From the NCBI GenBank assembly GCA_000697665.1, contig KL197757.1, positions 166,796 to 208,427 of the forward strand: a DNA stretch of 41,632 nucleotides, written 5' to 3'. This document shows positions 11,836 to 21,877 of the stretch, in pieces. The translations under genes and the position numbers were made by a program. Within the stretch, counting starts at the first letter, position 1. Each line of letters opens with the position of its first letter. Source of the DNA: Jaapia argillacea MUCL 33604. Its lineage: Eukaryota > Basidiomycota > Agaricomycetes > Jaapiales > Jaapiaceae. The notes under the pieces are model-generated. The model was not told the origin of the DNA, searched no databases, and worked only from the letters and a program-made list of their open reading frames with translations.

Positions 11836-14814
11836 CTAACTATTCATAAACATATTCTCCTCCCACCTGTTTCTATCCTTTATCCAACTATGGAAGGAAG
11901 CATTGGCGTGAAGAACAATAGACCCTCGTTCACCATTGAAGTGAAGGTTGAAATGGGTTAGCTGGTAGGATCTGATGATCAAAGTGTCACCAGCATTTGT
12001 GTTGAAGACCAATCCTAACTCAAATAAACCTAAACCTCCTCCCTTGTGTGTGCCCCATGAAATAATAACACAGAGAAGGTGATCCTTCCTACCTCTGTGA
12101 CCCTTGGTAGTTACGTCAAGGTTGACAACGAGAGCAGAAAGTGGATAGCAGGCTGGTCTTGCATCCAATGGTAATTCATTGCAGAACTCAGAGAGAGAGT
12201 TGTAGTCTTCTGGAAAGAATTTGTGTACCTGAAGGGTGTACATGAGGAGGAGAAGAGGCACTAGAATCTAAGAAAAACTTACCAAATCATGGTTCCAATC
12301 AAATAGATCATCAAAGATGATCTCCATGTTGTGATAGATGACATTGTATTGACGTGTCTCAACCGACAGTCTTGGAGTGAGCTGGGTGTAATTGGTGTGG
12401 GTGACATGGACCTTCTTGCAATGGAAGGGGTGTACGTCTATGGGAGCCTCATGTCCCTACATGTTGGATCAGAGAGGGTAAAGAATCAGTCAAGGAAGGA
12501 GATGTACCTGAGTGCTGTGCCTATTGTACCAGGACCAATGGAAATTGTCAAACCTATGGTTGATTCCCAGGGCGCTGGAGTCCATGGGCGTCAAAGGATT
12601 TTGCCCCCCAAATACTCCAAACATGTTCCTGGATATGTTGGAACGTATGCTATCCAGTGTTGCAGTACATAGAAACGCCAGCGTGTCTCCATTTTTGTCC
12701 ACAATGAGAATGGATTGGCTGATAATTCATAAGTTAGACAAGCCAGATCCAAATAGACTGGTGGATGCTTACTTTGGGAAGAGATTGGAATCAATTTCTA
12801 TATATTGGTCTGTATGCCTCTTGCCTTCATGGAAATGATTTTGAAGCTTGGTAAAGACTCAAAGTTAATGAACGTCCATGCTTCAAAAGAAGAAGAGCTC
12901 ACAGCCTGTTTCAAATCCTCCATGGACATAGGCTTGTAGGCCTTTTGAGAAAGACCTCTCTCTCTTTCCGTCCATGCATAACTCTCCTTGCCCCCAGAAG
13001 GAACAGGATAGGTGGTATTGGTTTTCAGGGTAGGATTGTAGTCAACTTGTATGTGAGTGAACTTCATGGTATCCAAAATATGGCGGCGTTCAGAAAGAAG
13101 CTGACTGGCAAGGGAGGGATGAAGGGTACACTTTTGAACAGGAGAAATAGATGTCAAGCTGCATTCTGGAAGAGGCCAGAGACTTGGGCTGACGGTTGGA
13201 TAGAGAGGGTATGTGGGCCAGTGAAGGGACCTGGGTTTGAGCTGGAAGTGTCTGCAGAGGATTAGCTACATCTACATAAGGTGTCAAATTCAAGACTTAC
13301 TTAAGGTCAAATTGGTTGAAAACATAATCTGACCAAGTCAGATCAAACACATCTATGTACTCGTTGTCCAAGACCTCTGTTGGGATGTGGGGGAACAGGG
13401 AGGTGTTGAAGGCGAAGGGCGCGTTCTTCATGACTGTGTGAAGGGAGGGTATAATGCAATTGACTATAAGGGCGCCCATTGGGTGAGCTGTGGATGATTG
13501 TCAGTGAACGGCGTCCAGAAAACCATGAGTCTCAGAAAAAAAATACCAATATCTGGTTCTCTTAGAGAATTAGCCAGGTGAAGCACTGTATCTTGATTTA
13601 ACTTCTTGAACATCGTTCTCATCTCCAAGACAACAATGATGAATAGAGAATATAAACTACCTGAAAAAATACTTAGCAATTTGGAAGAGAAGGAGAGAGA
13701 AACAAAACTTACCTCCTGCAGAAAGACAAGCATACTTGGAACCATTACGAACCCACTTCTTGAAATCATCAAACCCTGGGTATCTATGGAACACCCAAAC
13801 GTGGTGGTCATATACATCTTGAATGGTCTTGTAGGGACATCCTCAGGCTTCTTCGCATGACTTGTCATCAGCTATAGTACTGAGGATAGAATATCAGATA
13901 TTCAATCAAGGAATCAATGTTTATCATAACAAAAGAAAGAGGAAGAGAAGACTAACCTCTGAACAAAGGCCTTCAACCTCATATACCCAAATATGCACTT
14001 CAACATCGCCTCACACAATGTTGACTCATTCTGTACACATACTTCAATCACCTCCTCCAAGGACCAGGATTGAGACACTCCATTGACCATAGATATAACT
14101 CTATCCATCCAACCCTCAGTCTCGTTGCTCGACTCCCCACCCTGGTGACAACGTCCTGCAAATTCTGAAATGAAGGTGGCAGAGGGCGGTGATATCTCCA
14201 TCCTTCCATTCACAGCAGTCCAGAGTTGGTGTGCTGGAACTTGACGCCCACCTCAGTTGCAAGAACTGCCCCTCCTCCTCCTCCTCCTCCCTCTCCCCCT
14301 TGTCCTCCCCCTGCCCATCTGAGCTTGATCTCCATCCTCAGCCCTGTCCCCAACACCAACACCATCCCCATCACTACCCTCATCTCTCACATCTTTCTCA
14401 TACAGCCTACCCCTAACCCTCTGACATGGTTGCCTTTGAACTAAGGAGCCAGATGTGGGTCGATTGTCATCAAGGGCGTTGTGGTTGTTGAAATCTTCCT
14501 GTTGTTCTTTGGGGTGAATGGTTTGGCCAGTGTATTGGAGGGAGTCAGCTATGAAAGGAGAGAGTTGAGGGATATGTAGGTGGTTAATCACTGTTCATAG
14601 CATCAAAGATATTAAACTCACATTGAAGCCCCCCATTGTCCAGCTCACCCACCCAGCACATTCTCTCCACCAGAGGAAACAGCTCCACATTCAACATAGG
14701 TGCTCCTGGGACCCTAAGCGCATCCTGCAAGAATGCAAGTAACTGTCGGTATTCTGTGGGTGACAGCTGACAGATGTTGATATTATCGCCTGATACTGAG
14801 AGGGGTACACTCAT
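11836..14814 (-). pseudogene. Second 2OG-Fe(II) oxygenase-like protein, active-site Asp changed
   Basis: The start is an ATG at 14814 (MSVPLSVSGDN). Exons carry an Arg-rich patch (GRTRGRGRRRRRR), a KTIQDVYDHHVWVFHRYPGF block, PMGALIVNCIIPSLH, HIQVDYNPTLKTNTTYP, and ALGINHRFDNFHWSWYNRHS. The catalytic barrel is in the last large exon: YPLSALVVNLDVTTKGHRGR, then GLGLFELGLVF and QLTHFNLHFNGERGSIVLH. From memory the family has HRD at the first iron site, but here it is HRG, so an iron ligand is missing. In-frame TGA occurs at 14253-14255 and, given the best splice phase, at 13843-13845; both fit CGA or TGG origins. I infer a TET/JBP-like or related oxygenase relic. It is adjacent to and codirectional with the DUF6532 gene. 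Confidence 0.55.
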
Positions 14815-14839
14815 TTCCCCTGGAAGACTGAATGACAAT

Positions 14840-15247
14840 GTGAAAGGACATCAATTGAGAATGAATAACCATAGACAATGAGAGTAACTCACATGAACAA
14901 CTAACAATGCTGGTTGATGAATGTCAAGAACGCAGAAAGGGTGACAGCATTGAGAACCAATAGTAAGCAGCAAAAAGTGATCAAGAGGATAGCAAGAACA
15001 CAGAGAACCCAGAAGAGTGAGAGAATGCAAACAGAAGTGAATATCCAGTGAAGTTGAATCACTAACGCCAACCAGAGAAAGCAGAATGCCCACAGAAAGA
15101 ACGGGTGTGAATGTTCAGTGAAGTCAGAATAGCCAATGCCAATGCAAAGTGTGCATACAGATGTGAACACGAAGTTGATTCGTGAACACTAAGTTGAATC
15201 GAGAACGCTAAGTTGAATCGTGAACGCTAAGATTGCGAACACTAAAT
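14840..15247. repeat. Degenerate minisatellite-like region
   Basis: Imperfect repeats built on GTGAAC/GAATCG..AACGCTAAGTT words. The clearest part is about four 19-bp units at 15,172-15,247 (GTGAACACTAAGTTGAATCG type). Similar words in the opposite sense (TTCACTCTGT) continue at 15,355-15,530 and 27,815-28,010, so this may be the subterminal repeat region of a DNA transposon. No gene is seen. Confidence 0.5.
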
Positions 15248-15530
15248 GCTAATGGGCTGTGCATCTGTGCTGGTACTACAGTAGTACAGGCACGGATCTG
15301 TGGCCTGTGAACTCCTTGCAGTCTCATGCATTCACTCCATCTGTCTTTGCGCAAGCTTTCACTCTGTCTTCCTGTGTTCACTCTGTTCTTGGGCATTTGT
15401 CTTGTTTTATCTTTGTGCCTCTATCTCGGGTCTTTGCTCTGTCTCTCAGGAGTTTGCTCTCTATCCTGGGAGTGTACTTTCTATCTCAGGTGCTTGGCTG
15501 TGTTTTCTCAAGTTCCTGTTGCTCTGTTGG

Positions 15531-16159
15531 CCTTGATGCACCACCCCTGGACTTCATGTATCAAGAACATGGAAGTTATCCACCCCTCTCCTCCGCTTTT
15601 TCAACTTTTCGCTTATTTGCTCGCCGTTTCGCGCGCTTCTCAGGCGCTTCGAACGCGTTCAATACCATCATATTCGCCTCCTCCCACCGCTCAAAACGAT
15701 GCCCGCATCGAGGGATTTGGTTGGAAACTGGCAGAGCTATAGGAGTTTTTGTGTTTTGGGAGAGATTTGGTTATAACTTGGGATCCGCCATATGTATTCA
15801 CTCAAATCTTGGATTGTTCTGACCCCCTCATTCTTCTCTCTGTTTTCCTTGATGCACCACCCCTAGACTTCAGGTATCAAGAACATGGAAGTTATCCACC
15901 CTCCTCCTCCGCTTTTTCGACCTTTTCGCTTTTTTGCTTGTCGTTTCGTGTGCATCTCAGGCGCTTCAAATGCGTTCAATACAATCGTATTTGCCTCCTC
16001 CTACCGCTCATAACGATGCCCGCATCGAAGGATTTGGTTGGAAACTGGCAGAGTTATAGGAGTTTTTGTGATTTGGGAGAGATTTGGTCATAACTTGGGA
16101 TCCATGGTATGTATTCACTCAAATCTTGGATCGTTCTGACCCCCTCAGTCTTCTCTTTT
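15531..16159. repeat. Tandem direct duplication, about 0.31 kb per copy
   Basis: Copy 1 is 15,531-15,846 and copy 2 is 15,847-16,159. Both start CCTTGATGCACCACCCC and end near GACCCCCTCA.TCTTCTCT. They are similar but diverged, and many differences are CpG against TpG or CpA. I do not recognise a coding function. Confidence 0.8.
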
Positions 16160-16618
16160 AATCACCCTCCTTGTGCCACCAATCGCTTCACTCCTTACCC
16201 CCCATTTGCTTGTTTTTGTTGTCACCCCACCACTCCCCCTGTACAACCCCAATTTTTTTTCAATTCGTTTCATTCTTTTATCAAATTACATTTGATTCAC
16301 TTGACTACTATGCCATCCTCGACACCATGTACTCCATATCATTGCTTCCCCTCAGAATTCCAATTTAATTGTAGATGTTATCTCGATGGTGAGAGTAGCC
16401 TTAGTGAGGATGCAGGGAACTCAGATAGGCCAGAGAGAGTGAAATTGCAACATACAAGCACAAAAGTGAACTCTACGTCAACATGTGAATGCTGAAGGCT
16501 AAACACTACAACAGTAGTATGACCAAGTACTCCTTGCCCTGAGCCTGTCGACTGATCTGCTGAGTGCAACACCTCCTCTTGCAGAACACAGGAGACTCCT
16601 GCATTCTGCTAGTTCTCT
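16160..16618. other. No gene recognised upstream of the Ty3 element
   Basis: A pyrimidine-rich stretch to about 16,300, then sequence containing AACACTACAACAGTAG. No credible coding frame. This is the pre-insertion flank of the Ty3 element, and its last five bases (16,619-16,623, CTTCA) are the target duplication. Confidence 0.4.
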
Positions 16619-16822
16619 CTTCATGTTACGAACCATGTCTCAGTAGGACTATTTTCACTTTTCTTCACTTCACCTCGCTTCACCTATGGACTATGGACTG
16701 CAGACTACAGACTACGGACTCCTATTTCCCTTTGACTCATCTTGACTCCTGTTTACTTACTCATCCTTACTACGGACTTACTCATCTGGACTGTGCTTAC
16801 TACAGACTGTGCTTTTATCCAG

Positions 16823-16830
16823 TATATATA
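16823..16830 (+). promoter_or_regulatory. LTR TATA box
   Basis: TATATATA, about 34 nt before the ATCTTGTTCA that would start the genomic RNA if the self-priming model holds. The spacing is conserved in the related solo LTR (TATA near 29,830, ATCTTGTTCA at 29,864). Confidence 0.6.
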
Positions 16831-16856
16831 CCTGCCTGTACTCGCTAATACTCCCC

Positions 16857-16866
16857 ATCTTGTTCA
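16857..16866 (+). promoter_or_regulatory. Predicted RNA 5' end complementary to the primer site
   Basis: ATCTTGTTCA is the exact reverse complement of TGAACAAGAT at 17,040-17,049, just inside the element. A Tf1-like element folds its own RNA 5' end onto the primer site instead of using a tRNA. The start site is inferred from TATA spacing. Confidence 0.55.
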
Positions 16867-17039
16867 CTTTGTCAATACATGTCTTTACTTGCATTCCTAC
16901 AAAGTCTGACTTGGTCTCTATCTGGTTTCCTCTCTTCTATCATCCTCATACCGCCTCACTCTGCGTTGCAACCTAAGTACCATCAGAGAAGTACACCATC
17001 TTGACTTCAGTACTTCATTGAAGTAATGACTTTAACACT

Positions 17040-17049
17040 TGAACAAGAT
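17040..17049 (+). promoter_or_regulatory. Proposed self-primed minus-strand primer-binding site
   Basis: TGAACAAGAT begins two bases after the 5' LTR. No TGG start, as expected for binding a tRNA CCA end, is present at the LTR border. It is complementary to LTR bases 16,857-16,866. Confidence 0.55.
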
Positions 17050-17333
17050 CTCCCTTCTACTTACCTTGCAACTTACTCTAACCTCATTATTTAACGAAGG
17101 TTATAGAGAAGTTAGACGATTACCACCACGCCTTCCAACACTACGATCCATCTGATCTTCGCCAGTCTTCTCATCATCATCATCAACTTCATTGTCAATC
17201 TATTGTTTTGGCCTACCATCCAAAAAATCAGGTTATCCTTGGTTAAAAACGACATATTCATCCTCCCTTTCACGCACTTCATCAATCTCAATATCACAGT
17301 CTATTTTTGCATTGCCCTTAGCAAAATAGTACG
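17050..17333 (+). other. Untranslated leader of the Ty3 element
   Basis: About 0.28 kb between primer site and gag ATG with no coding signal. Packaging sequences might lie here, but none can be recognised. Confidence 0.45.
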
Positions 17334-18489
17334 ATGGCTAGAGGAAGAATACGTCACTCAAAACCTATAAATTGGTTGTCTCTTACAAGATAACCTCCTC
17401 ACACCACCACGGAAGGTCTACCCCCATCCAGTTGATATCTTACCCTCCCTGAAGGGTGGACACTCCCCACACTTAAAACTGTTCTAGAAAACTTACCTGA
17501 CCACGTTGACAATCTCACTTATGACTCCATCTATGACACCCCATGTCTCTTCAGTTCTCCTATTGCAATACAAACAGGAGAAAAGCCAGGTTGGGACTAC
17601 CTACCAAAAGAAAATTACCCACCCCACGAGAATCTACCCAAATTAAAAGATTATCTCAATTGGTTGGTCAAACCAGGACCTTCCAAACCATGAGTAGCCA
17701 AAGACAAAGCAAGGAGAGGAATCAGTGAATCATCTCGTACATCACGAGCTGCAACCCCAATTTCCCTCAAAGTTCCACAAACTTCATCACCCTCTCCTAT
17801 TACATTTGGAGGATCCCCAACACCAGTAGTACCAGTACAAACCTTTGCTGCATTTGCACCTACAGCAGGACCATCCATGGTACCCATTATTCAAGAACCA
17901 GCTCCTCAGTATCCAACTGGTGAACCTATTGTTACATCAATCCCTCATCACTTTGAATCATATCGTCCTCCACTTGATTGATCTCCATCTCCCGATCCAC
18001 CTAGAGGATCTCCTGACCCTAACCCTAGTCATTAACCAGACGATTCAGACAACGATATGGCAGGAGATTCGAAAGAACCACAATTGTCTCCTCCTACTCC
18101 ATTCACTGGGGATAGGAAAAAGACAGCAAAATTCGTCTCTGAAGTCAAACTATTCATCGCAGCCAAACCAAAAGACTTTCCTACCAAATTTTCCAAAATA
18201 GCCTTCATTCTGTCCTACATGAAAGACGGACCAGCAGGATCATGGGCAATGAATTGGGTTAGCAGATATGATCCAGACACGGAATCGCTCCTAGACGTCA
18301 AAGAATTCTACAAAACTCTTGAAAAAGATTTTGCAGAAATCGATAAAGGACAATCTGCTTGTATGCAAATCCAAAACCTTAAACAAGGAAGGTTTTCGGT
18401 CGATTCCTTTACTGCTGCCTTCAACGAATTAGCAAGGCATACTGGGTTTAACGATATAGGACTCATGGAAGCCTACAAACATGGGCTTA

Positions 18490-18555
18490 TTGCCGTTTTC
18501 ATATATAATGTCAGTTCGGAAAAGAGAAAAGTTTTGTCTGAGAGGTCCAAGAGGT
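18490..18555 (+). repeat. Left terminal inverted repeat of the Tc1-like element
   Basis: Matches the reverse complement of 21,292-21,357. The first 36 bases are identical. Two of the three mismatches are TG or CA here against CG in the other arm. Confidence 0.92.
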
Positions 18556-18663
18556 AGCAAGAGGTCCGTGGAAATATGACAACTCAGTCACGCCTAACAG
18601 CGTGTTGGACTTGTTCGTGTCTTGAACGTCAATTGTCTGCTTCAACCCCCATTATCACCCACA

Positions 18664-20043
18664 ATGCCCATTGACTCGAACTATGACGGATCTGACGATG
18701 AGCAGGAGAACCAGCAGGCATAAGAGAGTGAGTAGCTTCTTCCTTATGCACATATAGTCTGCTAATGCCTTCTAGGCATTTTCAATGACGGGAAGGGAAT
18801 GGAGATTTCCGTTGACTTTACTCCATTACCAAACCGAAAGGACAAGAAATGCAAGAACAGCAAACCGAAGACCATTGGCAAGGTTGTCTACATTAACAAG
18901 AATGGCCTGGATGCCATCACGTTCTTGCAAACCCTCCTTTACCACCTCAGGCGCTCTGACCTCCTCCCACAATATCAGTTGGATGACCCTGATCCAGATT
19001 CTTTCAAATTCATCACATCATACACCATCCCACACCAAGTAACTAGCCAGATGACCATCGAGAGTGAGTCTGACTATGACACTTTCATGGAGATGCTCAA
19101 GAAGAAGCTGGAGAAGGCTGAAGTGAAGATTTTCATTGTTGAGAGGATGGTAAGTTTAGAACCACCTCACCTTTGGTCCATTTCAAATCACTCACTACTG
19201 CTAGTTCGAGAGACCTGACGAAGATGATGATGACGAAGAGGATGAAGAGGGGGGATTGAGGGTAAAGAAGAAGGTGAGTCACCATCTTGTCCTTTTCGAG
19301 TATGCACCTTGATGTTTCAGCACAGAAGAAGGTAGAACCGACTCCCGAGGAAGAAGAGCAAGGCCAAATCATCGAACAATTGCAACTCGAGCACCGCTGC
19401 GGCGATGCAAACTGCCTGCACTCCCTGTGCTTTGCGTCTCACGCGACTAGTTTACATGATCATATTCATTTGACATTCGCACATCTCCGTCAATGGGCAA
19501 GTGGTATTGTGAGTACCAAAGCCTCTCTTCTGATCAAACTATTTGAATGCTTGTATGTAGCAAAGTGGCCAAGACGGGGTTGACCTTCAGCATCCCCTGA
19601 ACACCAAGATCTTTGATATTGGTCGCCAAAACTTTGATATCCTCACTCAATGTCGTAATGCCCTGAATGGTAACTCCAGCAATAATCAGCCTCCGATCAG
19701 TATCCACTTCAACGGATTTGCTCAAGCTTTTGCCTCGCTCGGCCCCCAACAAGCCCAGCGAGCACCGGCTCTTCAAGCCCTACAGTATGTTCTGCCTCCC
19801 CATCTTACTTGCGAGCAAGCACTTGATAAACTCCCTCGTATGGGCCTTGCCGATTTCTGTGACTTGTACGACCTCAACCTTGAGATTGAGAACAAACTAG
19901 CTACCATCAAGATTACTGGACCTCATTCCCTCTCTTTCGTCAAGGACCTAGCCCTCCAAACTCACGGATTGCTGATCGGTGAAATTGCAAGTATCCGCGA
20001 TGCAGAACGGAGGTGGTTCGTTTCAGCAGAGGGGATGCCATAG
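18664..20043 (+). pseudogene. Unknown passenger gene inside the Tc1-like element (one in-frame TAA)
   Basis: Five exons with canonical 48-56-nt introns: 18664-18727, 18776-19149, 19205-19273, 19326-19508 and 19561-20043. All phases join correctly to give about 390 codons, with a single in-frame TAA at 18,721. A near-upstream Met (GMEISVDFT) could start a shorter intact protein. It begins with an acidic leader (DGSDDEQENQQ), then VVYINKNGLDAITFLQTLL, an acidic stretch (PDEDDDDEEDEEGG), a Cys/His-rich patch (HRCGDANCLHSLC, then LHDHIHLTFAHLRQWA), and a C-terminal segment with MGLADFCDLYDLNLEIENKL that may be helical. I recall multi-copy uncharacterised Agaricomycete proteins of similar layout. 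No enzymatic motif is seen. Introns show capture as DNA, not by reverse transcription. Confidence 0.75.
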
Positions 20044-20089
20044 CTCACTGTCACATTTCTTCTCCTTTCCTGTAATTGCTACAATGTGT

Positions 20090-21145
20090 TTAACCACACT
20101 CTCGAAAGAATCCATATGTCATAGCTGGAGTAATAATCTCACATGCGAGAGAAAGTTCGTAGTACAATGACTTTGAATCATAGAAGCCAATCCCACAGCA
20201 ACGTAGGTGGGATTTGATGGTGGAAAAGGCTTGTTCAATAGGGTTATAGTCTGGGGAATAAGGGGGAAGATACTCAAGACGGCATCCTTGGGTTTGGAGT
20301 CAGTTTGGTGACTATATGTGAGCACAAAGCATACCATAGCTCTCTACTAGGTCAACAATCTTGGGAGAGTGGTGGATTCGAGCATTGTCCATGACGAGGA
20401 CACTGTGAGGTCCAGGGTAGGGGTTGGTGAGAGGCAACTAGGGACTCAGTTAGCGGAAAATATGTATATTGGTTGGTCATCATACGACATCATCCCGGAG
20501 ATACTCAATGAAGGTATCCCGATGGAAAGAACCTTCAACAACACTTGATGTGATGATACCCTTGCTGAGGGCCATAGCAGCCACCATGGAGAACCTGCGC
20601 TTCCGGACAAACAGAGCATGCCCCTCACAGTGCTGCCCGATTGGTGACCAACCCCAGAGCCTTGCATACGTATGGTCATCCTTGGAAACCTCATCCATTG
20701 TCACCAGGTAATCTGCAGGATACTCCCCAATCCTGCGAGCAAAGTCGGCACGTATAGCGGGGTCCCTCTCTGCAGCCATCTTCTGAACACGCTTTACATT
20801 CAGTCCAGCTCGTTGGAAAGACTGATGGATAGTGGTGATGGAGGCTGGCAGGAAGCGATATTCGAGGAGGCAGCTAGCATATTCGTCGAGGAATAGGGTG
20901 GGCTTGTAACAAGTGAGAGTGAGAAGATGCTGGCAATCCTTGTTGTGGAGCTTTTGCAGTTGCCCTCGTCCAATTGCTTGGGCTTTGGCAACACTCCCTG
21001 TGGTATGATAGTGGTTGAGAGCACAATACAAGGTTCTTGTGGTGAAGCCAGTGATTTTCGAAATTTTGGTGTTGGTGTCTCGCCCTCAAATCTTCAGTCT
21101 GATTGCAGCAAGTTTGAGGTCGTTGCTGATTCTTCTGTTGCCCAT
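20090..21145 (-). pseudogene. Tc1-like DD34E transposase (one in-frame TGA)
   Basis: ATG at 21,145 (MGNRRISNDLKLAAIRLK). Three exons (21145-20486, 20437-20335, 20286-20090) with two 48-nt introns encode about 319 residues, normal for fungal Tc1-like enzymes. An N-terminal helix-turn-helix-like region is followed by a DDE_3-type catalytic domain: first Asp in YLVTMDEVSKDD, second in VLVMDNARIHHS, and Glu in LPPYSPDYNPIEQAF. Thirty-four residues separate the last two, i.e. DD34E. The ending YGFFRECG is followed by TAA. One TGA sits after RLKI near the N-terminus, where CGA (Arg) fits. The enzyme would cut at the terminal repeats and insert at TA. Apart from that stop it looks intact. Confidence 0.88.
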
Positions 21146-21291
21146 GATGAAGGAGGGGACAGATATGCCTCTAAAGTGGTGGCAACAAGAGGGACTCAAA
21201 GCAGAGGTTTCACGACTCGATTGCGCCCAATGCAAAGGGAGACTTTTTGCCCTTGTCTCTCAGATGTGACACTATCATCACATTTCCGTGG

Positions 21292-21357
21292 ACCTCTCGG
21301 ACCTCTCAGACGAAACTTTTATCTTTTCCGAACTGACATTATATATGAAAACGGCAA
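21292..21357 (-). repeat. Right terminal inverted repeat of the Tc1-like element
   Basis: Reverse complement of the left repeat, ending ATATATGAAAACGGCAA before the TA duplication. It keeps CpG at two positions where the left repeat has TG or CA. Confidence 0.92.
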
Positions 21358-21870
21358 TAAATGGGAAATCCTCGAACAGATCGTTAAACTGCCAAATCCA
21401 CCAGAAAGTCTGGCATCTCTCCAGGATATGGCAGCCAAATTCAAGTTACTAGGAGAAGTGGCAGCAGCAGAGAAAACTTGGCATGAAGGAAGAGGGAAAG
21501 GACTGATTTATCCCTCAGCCTTCCAGACCAATTGGCAGGCTCCATCTAGGGACTATAGTCAAGGAGTCCCTATGGATGTCGATGTGGCCAAAACTGGTCC
21601 AAAGAAACGATTCAAGAAACTCACTCCTGAAGAACGACTCAAGCTTCAAAAGAAGGGAGCCTGTTTCTTTTGTTGCAAACCAGGCCATTTCTCTGGACAA
21701 TGTCCTTTAAAAAAGGGCAAATCCTTTCAAGCCAGAACAGCTGATGCAACTGAGGAAGACGCACAGCCTAGTTCTATCATTGATCAAATCAAGGAACTGG
21801 TCACTCAGGTCGCAGAAGATGACCAGGGGGAACTTTTCATGGCTATGAAAGATGAGTTCTCCAAATTGGG

Positions 21871-21877
21871 TTTTTAA
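21871..21877 (+). promoter_or_regulatory. Possible -1 frameshift site between gag and pol
   Basis: Gag ends GGT TTT TAA. The T run lets the P-site TTT re-pair one base back, after which the next codon is TTA and the pol frame continues (LKRLALTADVKAW). It is not the textbook X XXY YYZ heptamer. An alternative is a one-base deletion in this copy. Confidence 0.4.

Larger units (their letters stand above)
16624..17037 (+). repeat. 5' LTR of the Ty3 element
   Basis: TG..CA-bounded, 414 bp. U3 contains a short tandem array of GACTAYRGACT words. A TATATATA box lies at 16,823-16,830. Compared with the 3' LTR there are 11 substitutions and one T-run indel, and 10 of the substitutions fall at CpG sites. 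Its right neighbour is the proposed self-primer site. Confidence 0.95.
18490..21357 (-). mobile_element. Tc1-like DNA transposon (2,868 bp) with two convergent genes
   Basis: Inserted at a TA: TA duplications lie at 18,488-18,489 and 21,358-21,359. The terminal inverted repeats begin TTGCCGTTTTCATATATAAT and match for about 66 bp with three mismatches, then more loosely to about 80 bp. It contains a DD34E transposase on the minus strand and a five-exon unknown gene on the plus strand, tail to tail with 46 bp between stop codons. The two genes fill nearly the whole interior. Each has one in-frame stop, so the copy is slightly decayed. Strand is given as that of the transposase. Confidence 0.93.
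17334..21877 (+). pseudogene. gag: gag of the Ty3 element, interrupted by a Tc1-like transposon
   Basis: The first in-frame ATG after the leader is at 17,334 (MARGRIRHSKP). The frame runs through a Pro/Ser-rich region to a capsid-like segment (FTGDRKKTAKFVSEVKLF, then FYKTLEKDFAEIDKG), breaks at TA 18,488-18,489, and resumes at 21,360 (KWEILEQIVKLPNPPESLAS). Removing the insert plus one TA keeps the frame. The nucleocapsid knuckle CFFCCKPGHFSGQC fits CX2CX4HX4C. Gag ends at TAA 21,875-21,877. In-frame stops before the insert are TAA 17391, TGA 17433, TGA 17691, TGA 17979 and TAA 18033, all explainable by C-to-T of CAA or CGA. No stops lie in the part after the insert. Confidence 0.85.

Noticed and set aside
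14226-14444. Pro-rich plus-strand protein
   Set aside because: It is the complement of the Arg/Asp-rich exon of the minus-strand oxygenase gene; low complexity creates an open frame on both strands.
20927-21357. A long plus-strand gene starting near 20,927
   Set aside because: This is the reverse frame of the Tc1-like transposase and the right terminal repeat running by chance into the second half of gag.
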